Both the position numbers and the translations under genes were made by a program. From Actinomycetota bacterium (lineage in GTDB: Bacteria > Actinomycetota > Acidimicrobiia > Acidimicrobiales > Poriferisodaliceae): 64,000 bases of DNA. This document shows, piece after piece, positions 43,638-52,927 of this stretch (the first letter of the stretch is position 1; every line of letters begins with the position of its first letter). The stretch covers positions 1 to 64,000 of the forward strand of contig PCCJ01000033.1 in NCBI GenBank assembly GCA_002731665.1, given 5' to 3'. The notes under the pieces were generated by a model. That model had not been told where the DNA came from, did no database searches, and was given only the letters and a program-made list of their open reading frames with translations.

Positions 43638-44594
43638 ATGCCGACCGGGTCAGTTTCCAAAACTTTCATCGAGCTACCGGACGCAGAAGAATCCCCAAAG
43701 TGCTCTGAATTCAGCAAGTCGATTTGTGAAGATCCAGGAGGAACTGCATTCGCTGCTGCAGCAGTAATCCTTATAGAGATTCCGCTTCCATGGCCTAAAC
43801 CTATTTTCGAACACAGTCTTCTCACTAACTGGAGTTCTGAATCGGACTTTTGGATTGGCAAATGCAGGGTGTTAGCAACCGTGCCTAAAGATAATTCTGA
43901 GAACATTCACGTTACTATTTTCGAACGGACTCTTACTGGGGCTAACACATTTAAGCTCAGTTTTACTTCTAGCGATGAACTAAATGACTTTCAGCACTAC
44001 TTGATAAGTCATCCTCCTGGCGAGATGCCCGGCATCCAGAAAGTTGAAGATAACTCTCTCCGTTCTCTTCTAGTATGCACCCAAGGTAGTCACGATATTT
44101 GTTGTGGTAGCTACGGGACTCGCTTTGCAGAAGAGGTCGAACAAACTGTCAACGGAGTAGACGTCTATCGGGTAAGCCATACAGGAGGCCACCGGTTCGC
44201 TCCAACTGCCATGACCTTGCCTGACGGACGGATGTGGGCGGGTTTGCATATTGGTGTTCTGGAATCGATTATGGAATCATCGGGCAACGCACTCGATTTT
44301 GACGCTCATTGCAGAGGATGGTGGGGCGCATCTCCTGGGCCAGAACAAATTGCAGAGCGCGCGGTTCTCACTCGAGTTGGTTGGGCTCTAAACGATTTAC
44401 CTAGAAATATTGTGGTGAGAGAAGTGCCCGGTGGTTGGGTTGCAGAAGTTGCTGTCACCGGTAAAACTTGGGAAGTGAAAATTAAAAAAAGAAGAGTGGT
44501 GCCTAGTATTTCGTGTCGATCAGGTGGGGGCCTACCCACTAAACTTCACACAGAATATTTAGTAACTTCAGTTGATGAAAAATCTACTAAGTAA
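43638..44594 (+). CDS. Sucrase/ferredoxin-like family protein
   Basis: The 318-residue protein has the signature of the Suc/Fer-like family: DPGGTAFAAAAVILIEIPLPW in the N-terminal part, CTQGSHDICCGSYG with adjacent cysteines, and SHTGGHRFAPTAMTLPDGRMWAGL. The fold is thought to be thioredoxin-like and some relatives hold a [2Fe-2S] cluster. Its role in electron transfer is not established. It is divergent from the HpaB-like gene with a 247-base gap. Since HpaB needs a reductant and no HpaC is present, an electron-transfer role for this protein would be an attractive but untested idea. It overlaps the last 8 bases of the convergent HpaH gene. Confidence 0.82.
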   Translation: MPTGSVSKTFIELPDAEESPKCSEFSKSICEDPGGTAFAAAAVILIEIPLPWPKPIFEHSLLTNWSSESDFWIGKCRVLATVPKDNSENIHVTIFERTLTGANTFKLSFTSSDELNDFQHYLISHPPGEMPGIQKVEDNSLRSLLVCTQGSHDICCGSYGTRFAEEVEQTVNGVDVYRVSHTGGHRFAPTAMTLPDGRMWAGLHIGVLESIMESSGNALDFDAHCRGWWGASPGPEQIAERAVLTRVGWALNDLPRNIVVREVPGGWVAEVAVTGKTWEVKIKKRRVVPSISCRSGGGLPTKLHTEYLVTSVDEKSTK

Positions 44595-45399
44595 ATGAAA
44601 AATCGATTGTTCCTAATTCATTGTAATCAACTGAAAACTCGTCATTTGGCCGACAATCTACAGGCCTAGTAAAAGAACCACTAAGAATAATCTCGCCAGG
44701 TTCGAGTGCGATGCCGTATTTAAAATATTGACGAGCTAACCATGCCACGCCATTCGCAGGGTGGCCCAGAACAGCAGCAGCTACCCCGGACTCTTCAATC
44801 ACTCCATTACGGCTGCAAAGTGCTGCGGCCCATCGAAGATCAATATCGTAAGGCGAGACTCTCACATCGCCAAGAATCACACCTGCATCTGCAGCGTTAT
44901 CAGAAATCGTGTCTTTCACGGTTCTAGTAGCTCCTGTAACAGGATGCCGTCTGTACGAACGCGCATCTATCAGCTCGATAGCTGGCACCAACCACTCTGT
45001 TGCGGCCATCACATCATCAGTTGTTACGTGCTCTCCAGTCAGACGATCACCGATGATAAAAGCTAGTTCAACTTCTATCTTCGGGTCACAGTAGGTACTC
45101 GCAACTAATTGACAACCTGACTCGTGAAACATGTAATCAAGTAGATACCCAAAATCCGGTTCATCAATATTCATTGACATTTGCATAGCTCTTGATGTCA
45201 GACCAATTTTGTGGCCTACGAGCTTAGCTCCTTGCGATAGCTCAAGATTCATCCATGCTTTTTGAATCGCATACGCGTCTTCAATGGTCATTTTTGGATG
45301 TTCTGTAGTGACAGGTTCAATTTGTCGAGCTGACTTGCGAGCTATCTCGTGTCGTTGTGCTTGCATCTCAATCTCAAAATCGCTCAAGGTACGATTCAC
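44587..45399 (-). CDS. hpaH: 2-Oxo-hept-4-ene-1,7-dioate hydratase (HpaH-like)
   Basis: The 270-residue protein matches the hydratase branch of the fumarylacetoacetate hydrolase superfamily: [21 protein letters not shown], then [25 protein letters not shown] (shown in part), [12 protein letters not shown] with metal-ligand Glu residues, and [14 protein letters not shown]. HpaH adds water to 2-oxohept-4-ene-1,7-dioate in 4-hydroxyphenylacetate meta-cleavage; 2-keto-4-pentenoate hydratase is the close alternative. The placement after HpaE and HpaF supports the Hpa assignment. The GTG start overlaps the stop of the aldehyde dehydrogenase gene (GTGA). Confidence 0.87.
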   Translation of the reverse strand: MNRTLSDFEIEMQAQRHEIARKSARQIEPVTTEHPKMTIEDAYAIQKAWMNLELSQGAKLVGHKIGLTSRAMQMSMNIDEPDFGYLLDYMFHESGCQLVASTYCDPKIEVELAFIIGDRLTGEHVTTDDVMAATEWLVPAIELIDARSYRRHPVTGATRTVKDTISDNAADAGVILGDVRVSPYDIDLRWAAALCSRNGVIEESGVAAAVLGHPANGVAWLARQYFKYGIALEPGEIILSGSFTRPVDCRPNDEFSVDYNELGTIDFSFT

Positions 45400-46922
45400 C
45401 TTTGATCACCTAGCGTCGCAATAGTATGAGTGTCATAGGCAACCGCAATATTTTTTGTTTCCATATAAAAGTCAAAGCTATAGTCGCCTCCATCTCGTCC
45501 AACACCGGACTTCTTTGAGCCTCCAAATGGCGTCGGAAGATGTCGAACGTTCTGGGAGTTCACCCACACCATTCCAACTTCTAAGTCACGCGCTAAACGG
45601 TGAGCTCTGCCAGTGTCGCCTGTCCAAATGTAACCCGCTAAGCCGAACTCGACATTGTTAGCAATCTCGATGGCTTGTTTTTCGGTTTCGAAGGGTATCA
45701 CTGTCAGAACTGGACCAAAAATCTCTTCTTTCGAGATACGCATCGTTTCGTCTGCCCCAACAAAGAGAGCTGGATTCACATAGTTAGATGAAGAACTGAA
45801 CTCAGAGGCCGCTTGGATCACTGTGGCACCTTCGCTAACCGCTGTTGCCAAATATGACCGAACTTTCTCACAATGAAGTGGGTGAATCAGCGGACCGATT
45901 TCGACATCGGGATCTAACGGGTTACCGACCCGAAGAGCACGAACTCGCTCTTCTAAACGCGCAACAAATTCATCATGGATACTGCTTTGCACGAGAAGGC
46001 GACTGCTGGAGGTACATCGTTCTCCGTTTAGGCTAAAAATCATAAATATTACAGCATCCAGAGCTCTCTCAAGGTTTGCGTCATCGAACACGAGCACAGG
46101 ATTTTTCCCACCGAGTTCGAAGTGGACCCGCTTCAGAGTTGGTGCCCCTTGTGCCTGGATGAGCGACCCAGTTCTTGATTCTCCTACGAAAGCTACCGCC
46201 TTAATGCCTTCGCTTTCCGTTAACGCTCTACCAGTCTGCTCCCCAACTCCATTTACTAAGTTAAACACGCCAGATGGAACACCTGCCTCGAAAGCTATTT
46301 CAGTTAAGATCGCTGCCGAACACGGGCTCCACTCCGCCGGTTTATGAACGACCGTGCATCCTGCTGCCAGAGCCGGAGCAATTTTCCAAGTAGATAACAT
46401 AAACGGAGTATTCCAAGGTGTGATTACTCCAACTGGCCCGATTGGCTGACGGATCGAATAGTTGAGATGATCTTTCGTAGGCATGGACTTTCCATCGGCA
46501 GATCCGGGTGCCGCATCAGCAAAAAATCTAAAGTTTTCTGCGCCTCTCATAGCTGCAGAACTCATAAATCGGATGGGTTGACCGGTATCTGCTGTCTCTA
46601 CAGCAGCTATTTCACTTGCTCGCTCAACAATAAGGTCAGCGACTTTATGAAGAATTTTTTTGCGTTCTTGCCCCGGCATGTTTGCCCATTCAGGAAAAGC
46701 CGCTGATGAAGACTTGACTGCCGCTTCAATATCTTGTTCATCACCAGACGCAACGACGCCTATCAATGAACCATCGATGGGAGAAACATTTTCTAGAACG
46801 CTCTGCGATATGCTTTTCACCCACTCACCACCGATGAAGTGAGGTAGAGGTTCTTCACTAAATCGCCGCAGTGCTCGGTTAGCCGTGGCCTTAACTTCTT
46901 CATATGTCTGTGTCGTAGTCAT
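45396..46922 (-). CDS. hpaE: 5-Carboxymethyl-2-hydroxymuconate semialdehyde dehydrogenase (HpaE-like)
   Basis: A 508-residue NAD(P)-dependent aldehyde dehydrogenase. It has PWNTPFMLSTWKIAPALAAG, the Glu base in FELGGKNPVLVF, and the catalytic Cys in NGERCTSSSRL, followed by the C-terminal KEEIFGPVLTVIPF and PFGGSKKSGVGRDGG. Its position between the HpaF isomerase and the HpaH hydratase, with ATGA and GTGA overlaps on both sides, indicates oxidation of the ring-cleavage semialdehyde. Other hydroxymuconate semialdehydes are possible substrates. The N-terminal ATTANRALRRFSEEPLPHFIGGE is typical of this group. Confidence 0.88.
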   Translation of the reverse strand: MTTTQTYEEVKATANRALRRFSEEPLPHFIGGEWVKSISQSVLENVSPIDGSLIGVVASGDEQDIEAAVKSSSAAFPEWANMPGQERKKILHKVADLIVERASEIAAVETADTGQPIRFMSSAAMRGAENFRFFADAAPGSADGKSMPTKDHLNYSIRQPIGPVGVITPWNTPFMLSTWKIAPALAAGCTVVHKPAEWSPCSAAILTEIAFEAGVPSGVFNLVNGVGEQTGRALTESEGIKAVAFVGESRTGSLIQAQGAPTLKRVHFELGGKNPVLVFDDANLERALDAVIFMIFSLNGERCTSSSRLLVQSSIHDEFVARLEERVRALRVGNPLDPDVEIGPLIHPLHCEKVRSYLATAVSEGATVIQAASEFSSSSNYVNPALFVGADETMRISKEEIFGPVLTVIPFETEKQAIEIANNVEFGLAGYIWTGDTGRAHRLARDLEVGMVWVNSQNVRHLPTPFGGSKKSGVGRDGGDYSFDFYMETKNIAVAYDTHTIATLGDQR

Positions 46923-47305
46923 AGCTTCTCCATATAAGAACGAACCCCGTTCTCATTTATTCTGAGTTTTGAGTTAATGCCTTGCACCTCAACGCTCAAG
47001 GCGATAGGGATTTGAGTTTCCAAATCGCTTAGAACGCCTCGGCAGGCGTCAGTCACTATGTCACGGACCTCGATCATCGGTCCATCTCCTCGATCCGCAT
47101 TCAGACGAACCAGAATCGCGATGAAAGTGTGACGAGAGTCTCCATCTGCTATTAAATAATTCTCTCTGCGCTCTGCTCGCGTTCTCAATCCCGCTAGCGG
47201 AATAGTCGGATGTGTCAGAGCGGCCTCATGGATAGACCTAAGTAACTGATCAATGGCTAAGCAATCTTCCAAGTTCGACGAATATTCAACAATTATGTGT
47301 GGCAT
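46919..47305 (-). CDS. hpaF: 5-Carboxymethyl-2-hydroxymuconate delta-isomerase (HpaF-like tautomerase)
   Basis: The 128-residue protein starts MPHIIVEYSSNLED, the signature of CHMI, in which the proline after the removed Met is the catalytic base. The following regions LRTRAERRENYLIADGD and VRLNADRGDGP match the family. I chose the ATG at 47305 because AGGAG lies about 6 bases before it. A longer frame up to 47476 would overlap the divergent FAH gene and place Pro in the middle of the chain. It isomerises 5-carboxymethyl-2-hydroxymuconate in the 4-hydroxyphenylacetate pathway. It is the first gene of the hpaF-E-H operon. Confidence 0.88.
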   Translation of the reverse strand: MPHIIVEYSSNLEDCLAIDQLLRSIHEAALTHPTIPLAGLRTRAERRENYLIADGDSRHTFIAILVRLNADRGDGPMIEVRDIVTDACRGVLSDLETQIPIALSVEVQGINSKLRINENGVRSYMEKL

Positions 47306-47372
47306 ACCAGCTCCTGGTTTAATCAGAGTGTAGAACGTGTTATCGGGATAAGAACATGGGGGAAATCTATAT

Positions 47373-48230
47373 ATGCGCCTTCTCAGCTTCTCACACGAAG
47401 GTCGTGAATCATTTGGTGTCTTGTCTAACGATGGCAACGGGATAATCGATCTAAGGCAAATCTTCCCCGACGTCAAAGATATAAGCGACTTACTTGCTCA
47501 GGAGCGACTAAGCGAGGTTGAAAAATTCGCGTCAGCTAAAGTTGAGTACCTCGATATTACAGAAGTACGATTTCTCCGAACTATCCCAAACCCCGGGAAA
47601 ATAATTTGCATTGGTGTTAATTATGGAGGACGTAACAACGAGTATGCGGATACAAATGAATCAAAGAATCCGAGCGTCTTTGTAAGATTCCCGGCCTCGC
47701 TGACAGGACATTTACAGCCTCTTATAAGGCCTCCAGAGAGCAACCAGCTTGACTACGAAGGGGAGATCGTAGTCGTGATGGGAAAGGGGGGTCGTCGGAT
47801 TTCACGAGATAGTGCTCGACAGCACATTGCGGGTCTGACGTTAGGGAATGAGGGCACTATTCGAGATTGGGTTCGCCATGCTAAGTTCAATGTGACCCAA
47901 GGCAAAAACTGGGAGAATTCTGGATCCATGGGGCCTTACCTCGTCACTCTTGATGAAATTCCAGATTTCGACGAGTTGGTGCTTACGACCCGAGTCAATG
48001 GAAAGATCCGGCAATCGGACACCCACGCAAATATGGCCTATCCCATTGATTTTCTAATCTCGTACCTATCAACGTTTATAACCCTAGAGCCCGGGGATGT
48101 CATCTACACTGGCACGCCAACTGGGGCAGGAGCGCGTTTCGATCCACCTATATGGTTAGAACCAGGAGACATAATAGAGGTAGAGGCAAATGGAATTGGA
48201 CTACTTATCAATAGCGTCGAAGATGAATAG
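47373..48230 (+). CDS. Fumarylacetoacetate hydrolase family protein (HpaG-like or FAH)
   Basis: The 285-residue protein has the FAH fold: KIICIGVNYGGRNNEYAD, LDYEGEIVVVMGKGG, QGKNWENSGSMGPYLV and PGDVIYTGTPTGAGARF, with Glu and Asp residues that bind Mg or Ca. A family N-terminal domain of about 55 residues precedes the core. It could be the HpaG decarboxylase/isomerase, fitting the divergent hpaF, or fumarylacetoacetase-like, fitting the nearby homogentisate dioxygenase. Sequence alone does not choose between them. A GGGGGA ribosome-binding site is 9 bases before the ATG. It shares a 67-base divergent promoter region with hpaF. Confidence 0.86.
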   Translation: MRLLSFSHEGRESFGVLSNDGNGIIDLRQIFPDVKDISDLLAQERLSEVEKFASAKVEYLDITEVRFLRTIPNPGKIICIGVNYGGRNNEYADTNESKNPSVFVRFPASLTGHLQPLIRPPESNQLDYEGEIVVVMGKGGRRISRDSARQHIAGLTLGNEGTIRDWVRHAKFNVTQGKNWENSGSMGPYLVTLDEIPDFDELVLTTRVNGKIRQSDTHANMAYPIDFLISYLSTFITLEPGDVIYTGTPTGAGARFDPPIWLEPGDIIEVEANGIGLLINSVEDE

Positions 48231-48478
48231 TGCTACCTACGTCAAGTGAGAAATACCTGCACAACTCAAAAGAAGTGTTTGAACAAAGTCCTAGTTCCAA
48301 GTCGTTATTATTTGATTCGTTAGCTCCATCTAATAGTCATCTAAAAGCTGGTCTTACCGAAAACCCCTTCAATGATTCGATATTAGTCATTTTCCATCAA
48401 TTCATTGACTCTTCAAATCTCGCAGCACCCAACAAATAAAACAACTATCTTTTTACCGTCACTACTAGGAGATAAACA

Positions 48479-49714
48479 ATGGTCGCACCACTAGACGGAA
48501 TTCGAGTTATCGAGTTCGCTAACTTCGCCGCAGCACCATCAGCAACTGCAATTATGGCAGACCTTGGAGCAGAGGTGATCAAGGTTGAAACAATCGGAGG
48601 AGACCCAATTCGTGGTCTGATGAAGCAGGCAAAGGTCGCTGAAGGCGAACACAACCCGGACTACCCCTTTCAATTCATTAACAGAGGCAAAAAGGGGATC
48701 GAGCTCAACCTGGCGACTGATAAAGGCGCCGAAATTGCTAGGGACTTAATAGCAAAATCAGATGTAGTGGTGATGAACCTGCTACCAGAACGTCGAGAAC
48801 GATTTGGATTAGGTACTAAAGATTTATTAGATATAAAGCCTGACCTGGTGATTGGTCTACTTTCTGGTTACGGAGAAGTAGGTGAGGAGATTAATCGTCC
48901 CGGATATGACGTAACCGCTTTTTTCTCTCGTTCGGGTGTCTTTGGCGGCGGAACTGCTCCGGGCGGTCCACCTCCTCACGCCAGGCCTGGGTCAGGTGAT
49001 CACACGACCTCTATGGCCTTATTCGGTGCTGTTATGGCTGGCCTTCGCTCTAGAGACATGACTGGAGAGGGCCAAATCGTCGAGGCATCACTTTTGAGAA
49101 CAGCCACATGGACGATCAGCCTTGACCTTGTCACATCTCTTATTGACGAGCAACCTGCATACGACCGGCCACGAGACAATGCTTTATCTGCCATGCTTGA
49201 AGCCTTTGAGGCGGCAGATGGTAGGTGGCTTCAATTCGCGATGCCTGATACAGGTGATGCTTGGGTCAGATTTTGTAAGGCCTTAGACCGAGAAGATTTA
49301 CTTTCTGACCAAGATTTCTCGACTGGTCGTTTGAGATATAGAAACATGACTAGCCTCCTCAGCGCAGTTGATGAAACAATTGGTGCGATGCCTTCCACTT
49401 ACTGGATGCCGAGGCTTGACAAATATAGGTGTATCTGGGCACCTATAAATGACTCCGTTTCAGCTACAAAAGACCCTCAGGTTCGAGCAACTGGAGCATT
49501 CGAAGTTATCGACCACCCACGAGTAGGATCATTTGAAACCGTAGCTGCACCATTCAGGATCCATAACGCGCCTGATGTTGGGGTTCGCGGACCTGCTCCC
49601 GAAAAAGGAGAACATACTAACTCAGTCTTGAATAAGTTACTGGACTTGACTGATGAGCACTTGGCTGACTTAGAATCTGACGGAATTATCGGTCGAGGCC
49701 AGCCCACCGACTAA
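48479..49714 (+). CDS. Class III CoA-transferase (CaiB/BaiF family)
   Basis: The 411-residue protein opens with DGIRVIEFANFAAAPSATAI, has NRGKKGIELNLATDKG and MNLLPERRERFGLG, and the catalytic Asp in ARPGSGDHTTSMAL. It transfers CoA between carboxylic acids. A TAGGAGAT ribosome-binding site lies 5 bases before the ATG. It follows a 248-base gap that holds no credible gene and runs directly into homogentisate dioxygenase (9 bases between), so it may activate a product of homogentisate or phenylacetate breakdown. Confidence 0.9.
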   Translation: MVAPLDGIRVIEFANFAAAPSATAIMADLGAEVIKVETIGGDPIRGLMKQAKVAEGEHNPDYPFQFINRGKKGIELNLATDKGAEIARDLIAKSDVVVMNLLPERRERFGLGTKDLLDIKPDLVIGLLSGYGEVGEEINRPGYDVTAFFSRSGVFGGGTAPGGPPPHARPGSGDHTTSMALFGAVMAGLRSRDMTGEGQIVEASLLRTATWTISLDLVTSLIDEQPAYDRPRDNALSAMLEAFEAADGRWLQFAMPDTGDAWVRFCKALDREDLLSDQDFSTGRLRYRNMTSLLSAVDETIGAMPSTYWMPRLDKYRCIWAPINDSVSATKDPQVRATGAFEVIDHPRVGSFETVAAPFRIHNAPDVGVRGPAPEKGEHTNSVLNKLLDLTDEHLADLESDGIIGRGQPTD

Positions 49715-49723
49715 TATAAAAAT

Positions 49724-51013
49724 GTGACCGAGCTCCTCTATCAATCCGGATTCGGAAACCATTTCCAGACAGAGGCTCTAGCAGGATCACTACCAAGAGG
49801 CCAAAATTCTCCTCAAAAAGGGAACCACGGCCTGTACACAGAACAGTTAAGTGGTTCGGCTTTCACGGCTCCTCGAGAGGAGCAGCGTCGCTCTTGGCTG
49901 TACCGTATAAGACCATCTGTTCAACATCTAAAAAATCTCGTTGAAACAAATTTGGACCTAATTAAAACTGGCCCGGACATTTCTAATGTTTCAATAGCGT
50001 CACCATTGCGCTGGGACCCATTCCCCCAAAGTTCAGATCGTTCTGATTGGCTCTCGGGCCTATCTACCATCGCCACTAATGGGAATGCCGCACTCCAACT
50101 AGGAGGCGCAGTGCATCATTACGTTGCAGCGCTGTCTATGGTCGACACCGTTTTCGTTAACACTGATGGTGAACTTATGTTTGTTCCTTATGAGGGGGCG
50201 CTACTACTAAAAAGCGAAATGGGAGATCTTGAGGTTTCTCCTGGGGACCTAGCGGTCATACCACGTGGAGTAAAATTTTCTGTGGACTTGGCCAATTCAT
50301 ATGCTCGAGGCTACGTATGTGAAAACTACGGAGAAGCTTTTCGTTTACCGGAATCCGGTCTCATGGGTATTAACACGAATGCCTCAGCAAGGGACTTTCA
50401 ATTTCCAGTAGCTTCTTTCGATAATACAGAGCGTTCGACTCGAATCGTCACCAAAATGAATGGGAAATTTTTCGAAACCGAAATTCCTTATTCGCCTCTT
50501 GATGTAGTCGCTTGGCACGGCAACTTGGCTCCATACAGATACAAGTTGCGAAACTTTTCGGCAATAGGACCGACGGTTTTTGATCACCCTGATCCTTCTA
50601 TTTGGACACTCTTGTCCTCACCTTCGGAAAAGATCGGAACCGCCAACATCGACTTTATTTTATTTCGCGAGCAGTGGAGAGTCGCTGAAAATACTTTCCG
50701 GCCTCCATGGTTTCATTCCAATGTGATGAGTGAACTAATGGGACTCATAGAAGGTATCTATGATGCTAAGGCTCAAGGTTTTCGTCCTGGAGGGGTCTCT
50801 CTCCACAATTCCTTTGTCCCTCATGGGCCAGACAGCGAAGCGTTCCAGAAAGCTTCTAACTCCGAGCTAAAACCTGAAAAGGGACACAATTCATTAGCAG
50901 TAATGTGGGAGTCTCGTTACCGTTGGCAGCCAACTACCTGGGCAATGGGGCTCACGGAATTGCAATCTGACTATTCGGAACGTTGGAGTGGGCTACCTAA
51001 GAAATTTATTTAA
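49724..51013 (+). CDS. hmgA: Homogentisate 1,2-dioxygenase
   Basis: The 429-residue protein begins LLYQSGFGNHFQTEALAGSLP, a hallmark of homogentisate dioxygenase. The iron site is seen as RPPWFHSNVMSELMG (His and Glu ligands), with HNSFVPHGPDSEAF and a late GHNSLAVMWESRYRW supplying further active-site residues. It opens the ring of homogentisate to maleylacetoacetate in tyrosine and phenylalanine breakdown. The GTG start has no strong ribosome-binding site, which suits coupling with the CoA-transferase upstream. Maleylacetoacetate isomerase is not in the window. Confidence 0.95.
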   Translation: MTELLYQSGFGNHFQTEALAGSLPRGQNSPQKGNHGLYTEQLSGSAFTAPREEQRRSWLYRIRPSVQHLKNLVETNLDLIKTGPDISNVSIASPLRWDPFPQSSDRSDWLSGLSTIATNGNAALQLGGAVHHYVAALSMVDTVFVNTDGELMFVPYEGALLLKSEMGDLEVSPGDLAVIPRGVKFSVDLANSYARGYVCENYGEAFRLPESGLMGINTNASARDFQFPVASFDNTERSTRIVTKMNGKFFETEIPYSPLDVVAWHGNLAPYRYKLRNFSAIGPTVFDHPDPSIWTLLSSPSEKIGTANIDFILFREQWRVAENTFRPPWFHSNVMSELMGLIEGIYDAKAQGFRPGGVSLHNSFVPHGPDSEAFQKASNSELKPEKGHNSLAVMWESRYRWQPTTWAMGLTELQSDYSERWSGLPKKFI

Positions 51014-51221
51014 GCTAAGAACCTGACTGAGCGCTGATGGGCCAATCACTATAGAAAGATTCTGCATTTTCTCTATCGGAGCTACAGGCATCTGATATGT
51101 CAGTTAACGACCCTGCACCTCGGGCAGGTATCTTGGGCAAAATAAAATCGTCTGCCGTCACGTCTTTTACTGCGCTCAATGGTTAATTCAACTTCGATTC
51201 CCAAGAATTTTTTGATAGGAC

Positions 51222-51767
51222 CTAGTTTGTAGCAAGTTGAGCTATCACAACATCGGCTACCTCTCGGGGAGATAAATGGTCAGTAGGAACGTCGCGGTAA
51301 CGACCATAACCTTTGCTTCTTGATTGAAGTAAAAGTTTTATTTGCAGCGCTGCGTCGTCTCCCGCTAAGAGTGGTCGAGCACCTGCTTGTCCATTTTCAT
51401 TAACTCGTTTCAAGATTTCCGAAGCACTTGCGCTTAAACAAAATATTTCCGAAACCGGTTCAAGAAATGCGACACAGTCAGCATCTAACATCAACCCACC
51501 GCCGGTAGATATCACAAGTCGCGACCGCTTACTAAGAACACCCGAAATTTCCCGTTCAAGTTTTCGAAAAGCTGACTCACCATTTTCCTCAAAAAATTTT
51601 GAAATTGGCCCATGGACTAACGTTATTGCTTCATCCGTGTCTATGAACTCGTACCCGAGGTCTTCGGCAATAATCTGACCAACGGTACTTTTACCTGTTC
51701 CCATAAAACCAGTCAAAACAATATTAGACCGTCTTTTAATCACTTCTTTAGAATATGGGAACTGCAT
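51222..51767 (-). CDS. aroK: Shikimate kinase
   Basis: The 181-residue kinase has the P-loop GFMGTGKSTVG, the shikimate-binding DTDEAI, the Arg in GESAFRKLERE, the STGGGLMLD motif, the lid Arg in ARPLLAG and a YGRYRDVPTDHLSP adenine-binding end. It phosphorylates shikimate for chorismate synthesis. The first 15 residues are a short polar extension before the P-loop strand. No other shikimate-pathway gene is beside it; chorismate mutase is 11 kb away. It stands divergent from the TauE-like gene. Confidence 0.93.
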   Translation of the reverse strand: MQFPYSKEVIKRRSNIVLTGFMGTGKSTVGQIIAEDLGYEFIDTDEAITLVHGPISKFFEENGESAFRKLEREISGVLSKRSRLVISTGGGLMLDADCVAFLEPVSEIFCLSASASEILKRVNENGQAGARPLLAGDDAALQIKLLLQSRSKGYGRYRDVPTDHLSPREVADVVIAQLATN

Positions 51768-51829
51768 CGCTCTTAGGACTTATATGTCAACTAAACATGC
51801 TCTAAGCGGATCTCATTAGGGAATAACCA

Positions 51830-52546
51830 ATGACCTTTATAGAATATTGGATTGCACTTCTGCTTCTCATCATCGGTTGCACAGTCCAAGCTTGCCTTGG
51901 AATAGGTGCAGGTTTGATAGCGGGGCCAGTTCTAGTTGCAATCGAACCTGAATTACTTCCAGGGCCGATGCTTTGCATGTCAATGGTAGTAAGTATTCGA
52001 AACACGATCGGTGACTGGCATGAAACTGATTCAGTTGGTTGGAGACGAGCGGTTATTGGTGCACCGGCAGGAATCGCATTCGGTTTGATTCTGTTATCGA
52101 AACTTAGCGAATCTGCTCTTACGATCGCAATAAGCCTTTTTGTAATAGGCGCCGTCGTAATTCAACTAATTGGGATTCGTCTGCCGAAAGGAAGAGGAAT
52201 TCAATACTTAGCTGGCGCCGCTACTGCTTTTTCAGCAACTGTTGCGGCCATCCCTGGACCTGTTTTCGCCATCTTCTATGGGCATCGAAAACCTGGCACT
52301 ATGAGAGGTACTGTCGCACGGTTGATGCTGCTACTAGCTCCTATGATTATCACTCCACTGATTATTTCTGGCGCTTTCGGGTGGTACCATACGCGCCTTA
52401 GTTTATTTCTTCTCCCAAGCGCCTTCTTGGGTTTGGCTTTTGGCGCCAAACTTCGCCCTCATTTAAATGGTAAGTGGTTCAAAACAGCAATTCTTGGCGT
52501 AGCCTCGGCGAGCGCCCTAGGGATGATCTTCAGAGAGCTTGTTTGA
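51830..52546 (+). CDS. Sulfite exporter TauE/SafE family membrane protein
   Basis: The 238-residue protein is almost wholly hydrophobic with about 7-8 predicted helices. It includes the family's early CLGIGAGLIAGPVL and a repeated C-terminal half beginning near residue 125. TauE/SafE permeases export sulfite, sulfoacetate and related organosulfonates. An AGGGA site lies 9 bases before the ATG. There are no sulfonate catabolism genes beside it. The cargo could equally be an aromatic or carboxylic acid made by the neighbouring pathway. Confidence 0.85.
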   Translation: MTFIEYWIALLLLIIGCTVQACLGIGAGLIAGPVLVAIEPELLPGPMLCMSMVVSIRNTIGDWHETDSVGWRRAVIGAPAGIAFGLILLSKLSESALTIAISLFVIGAVVIQLIGIRLPKGRGIQYLAGAATAFSATVAAIPGPVFAIFYGHRKPGTMRGTVARLMLLLAPMIITPLIISGAFGWYHTRLSLFLLPSAFLGLAFGAKLRPHLNGKWFKTAILGVASASALGMIFRELV

Positions 52547-52927
52547 AGTTCTAATGCTAGAGCGTGCCTTGCAGTCTTTCTTCTAGCTCTTCCTCACCCC
52601 AATATCCAATCAGAACTCCTTGGCGCGCTACTAAACCCGGGATAGAGGTCCTCTATAAAATACGTTATTAATCAGCGGAGTCATGATGCCTACGACTAAG
52701 CCACTCAAAGAGTTCTTCGTAAAGATCCGCATACAGCAACTTGAGCAAAGGCGCCCTTAAATCTGACTTCCCTACCTGCCTGTGCATCATTGTGCGGTGT
52801 CTCAAATGAAGGATGCCCAAAGCAACTCATGGCATCCCATCGATGCTAATCACACATAATGAATAGAATATTTTCTACTACTTTGTTGTGCTCTCTGGAA
52901 GTTTCAGCATCACAATTAGTGTCCATT
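52547..52927. other. 381-base gap with coding-like fragments but no intact gene
   Basis: I see no full-length gene. On the minus strand two open pieces in the same frame stand out. A 40-residue one ends ELFEWLSRRHHDSAD at two TAA codons. After a further TAG, a 31-residue piece contains GVLIGYWGEEELEERL and ends at 52557-52559. The second resembles the C-terminus of glutaredoxin-like proteins. Together they may be a decayed gene, but chance cannot be excluded. On the plus strand a 25-codon ATG frame from 52683 is too short to support. Confidence 0.4.

Noticed and set aside
47306..47476. Longer HpaF product starting at 47476
   Set aside because: It would bury the catalytic N-terminal proline and overlap the divergent FAH-type gene; AGGAG before the ATG at 47305 decides the start.
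48230..48439. Plus-strand 69-codon frame between the FAH-type gene and the CoA-transferase
   Set aside because: The GTG overlaps the stop without a ribosome-binding site, the composition is rich in Ser and Asn, and I recognise no domain.
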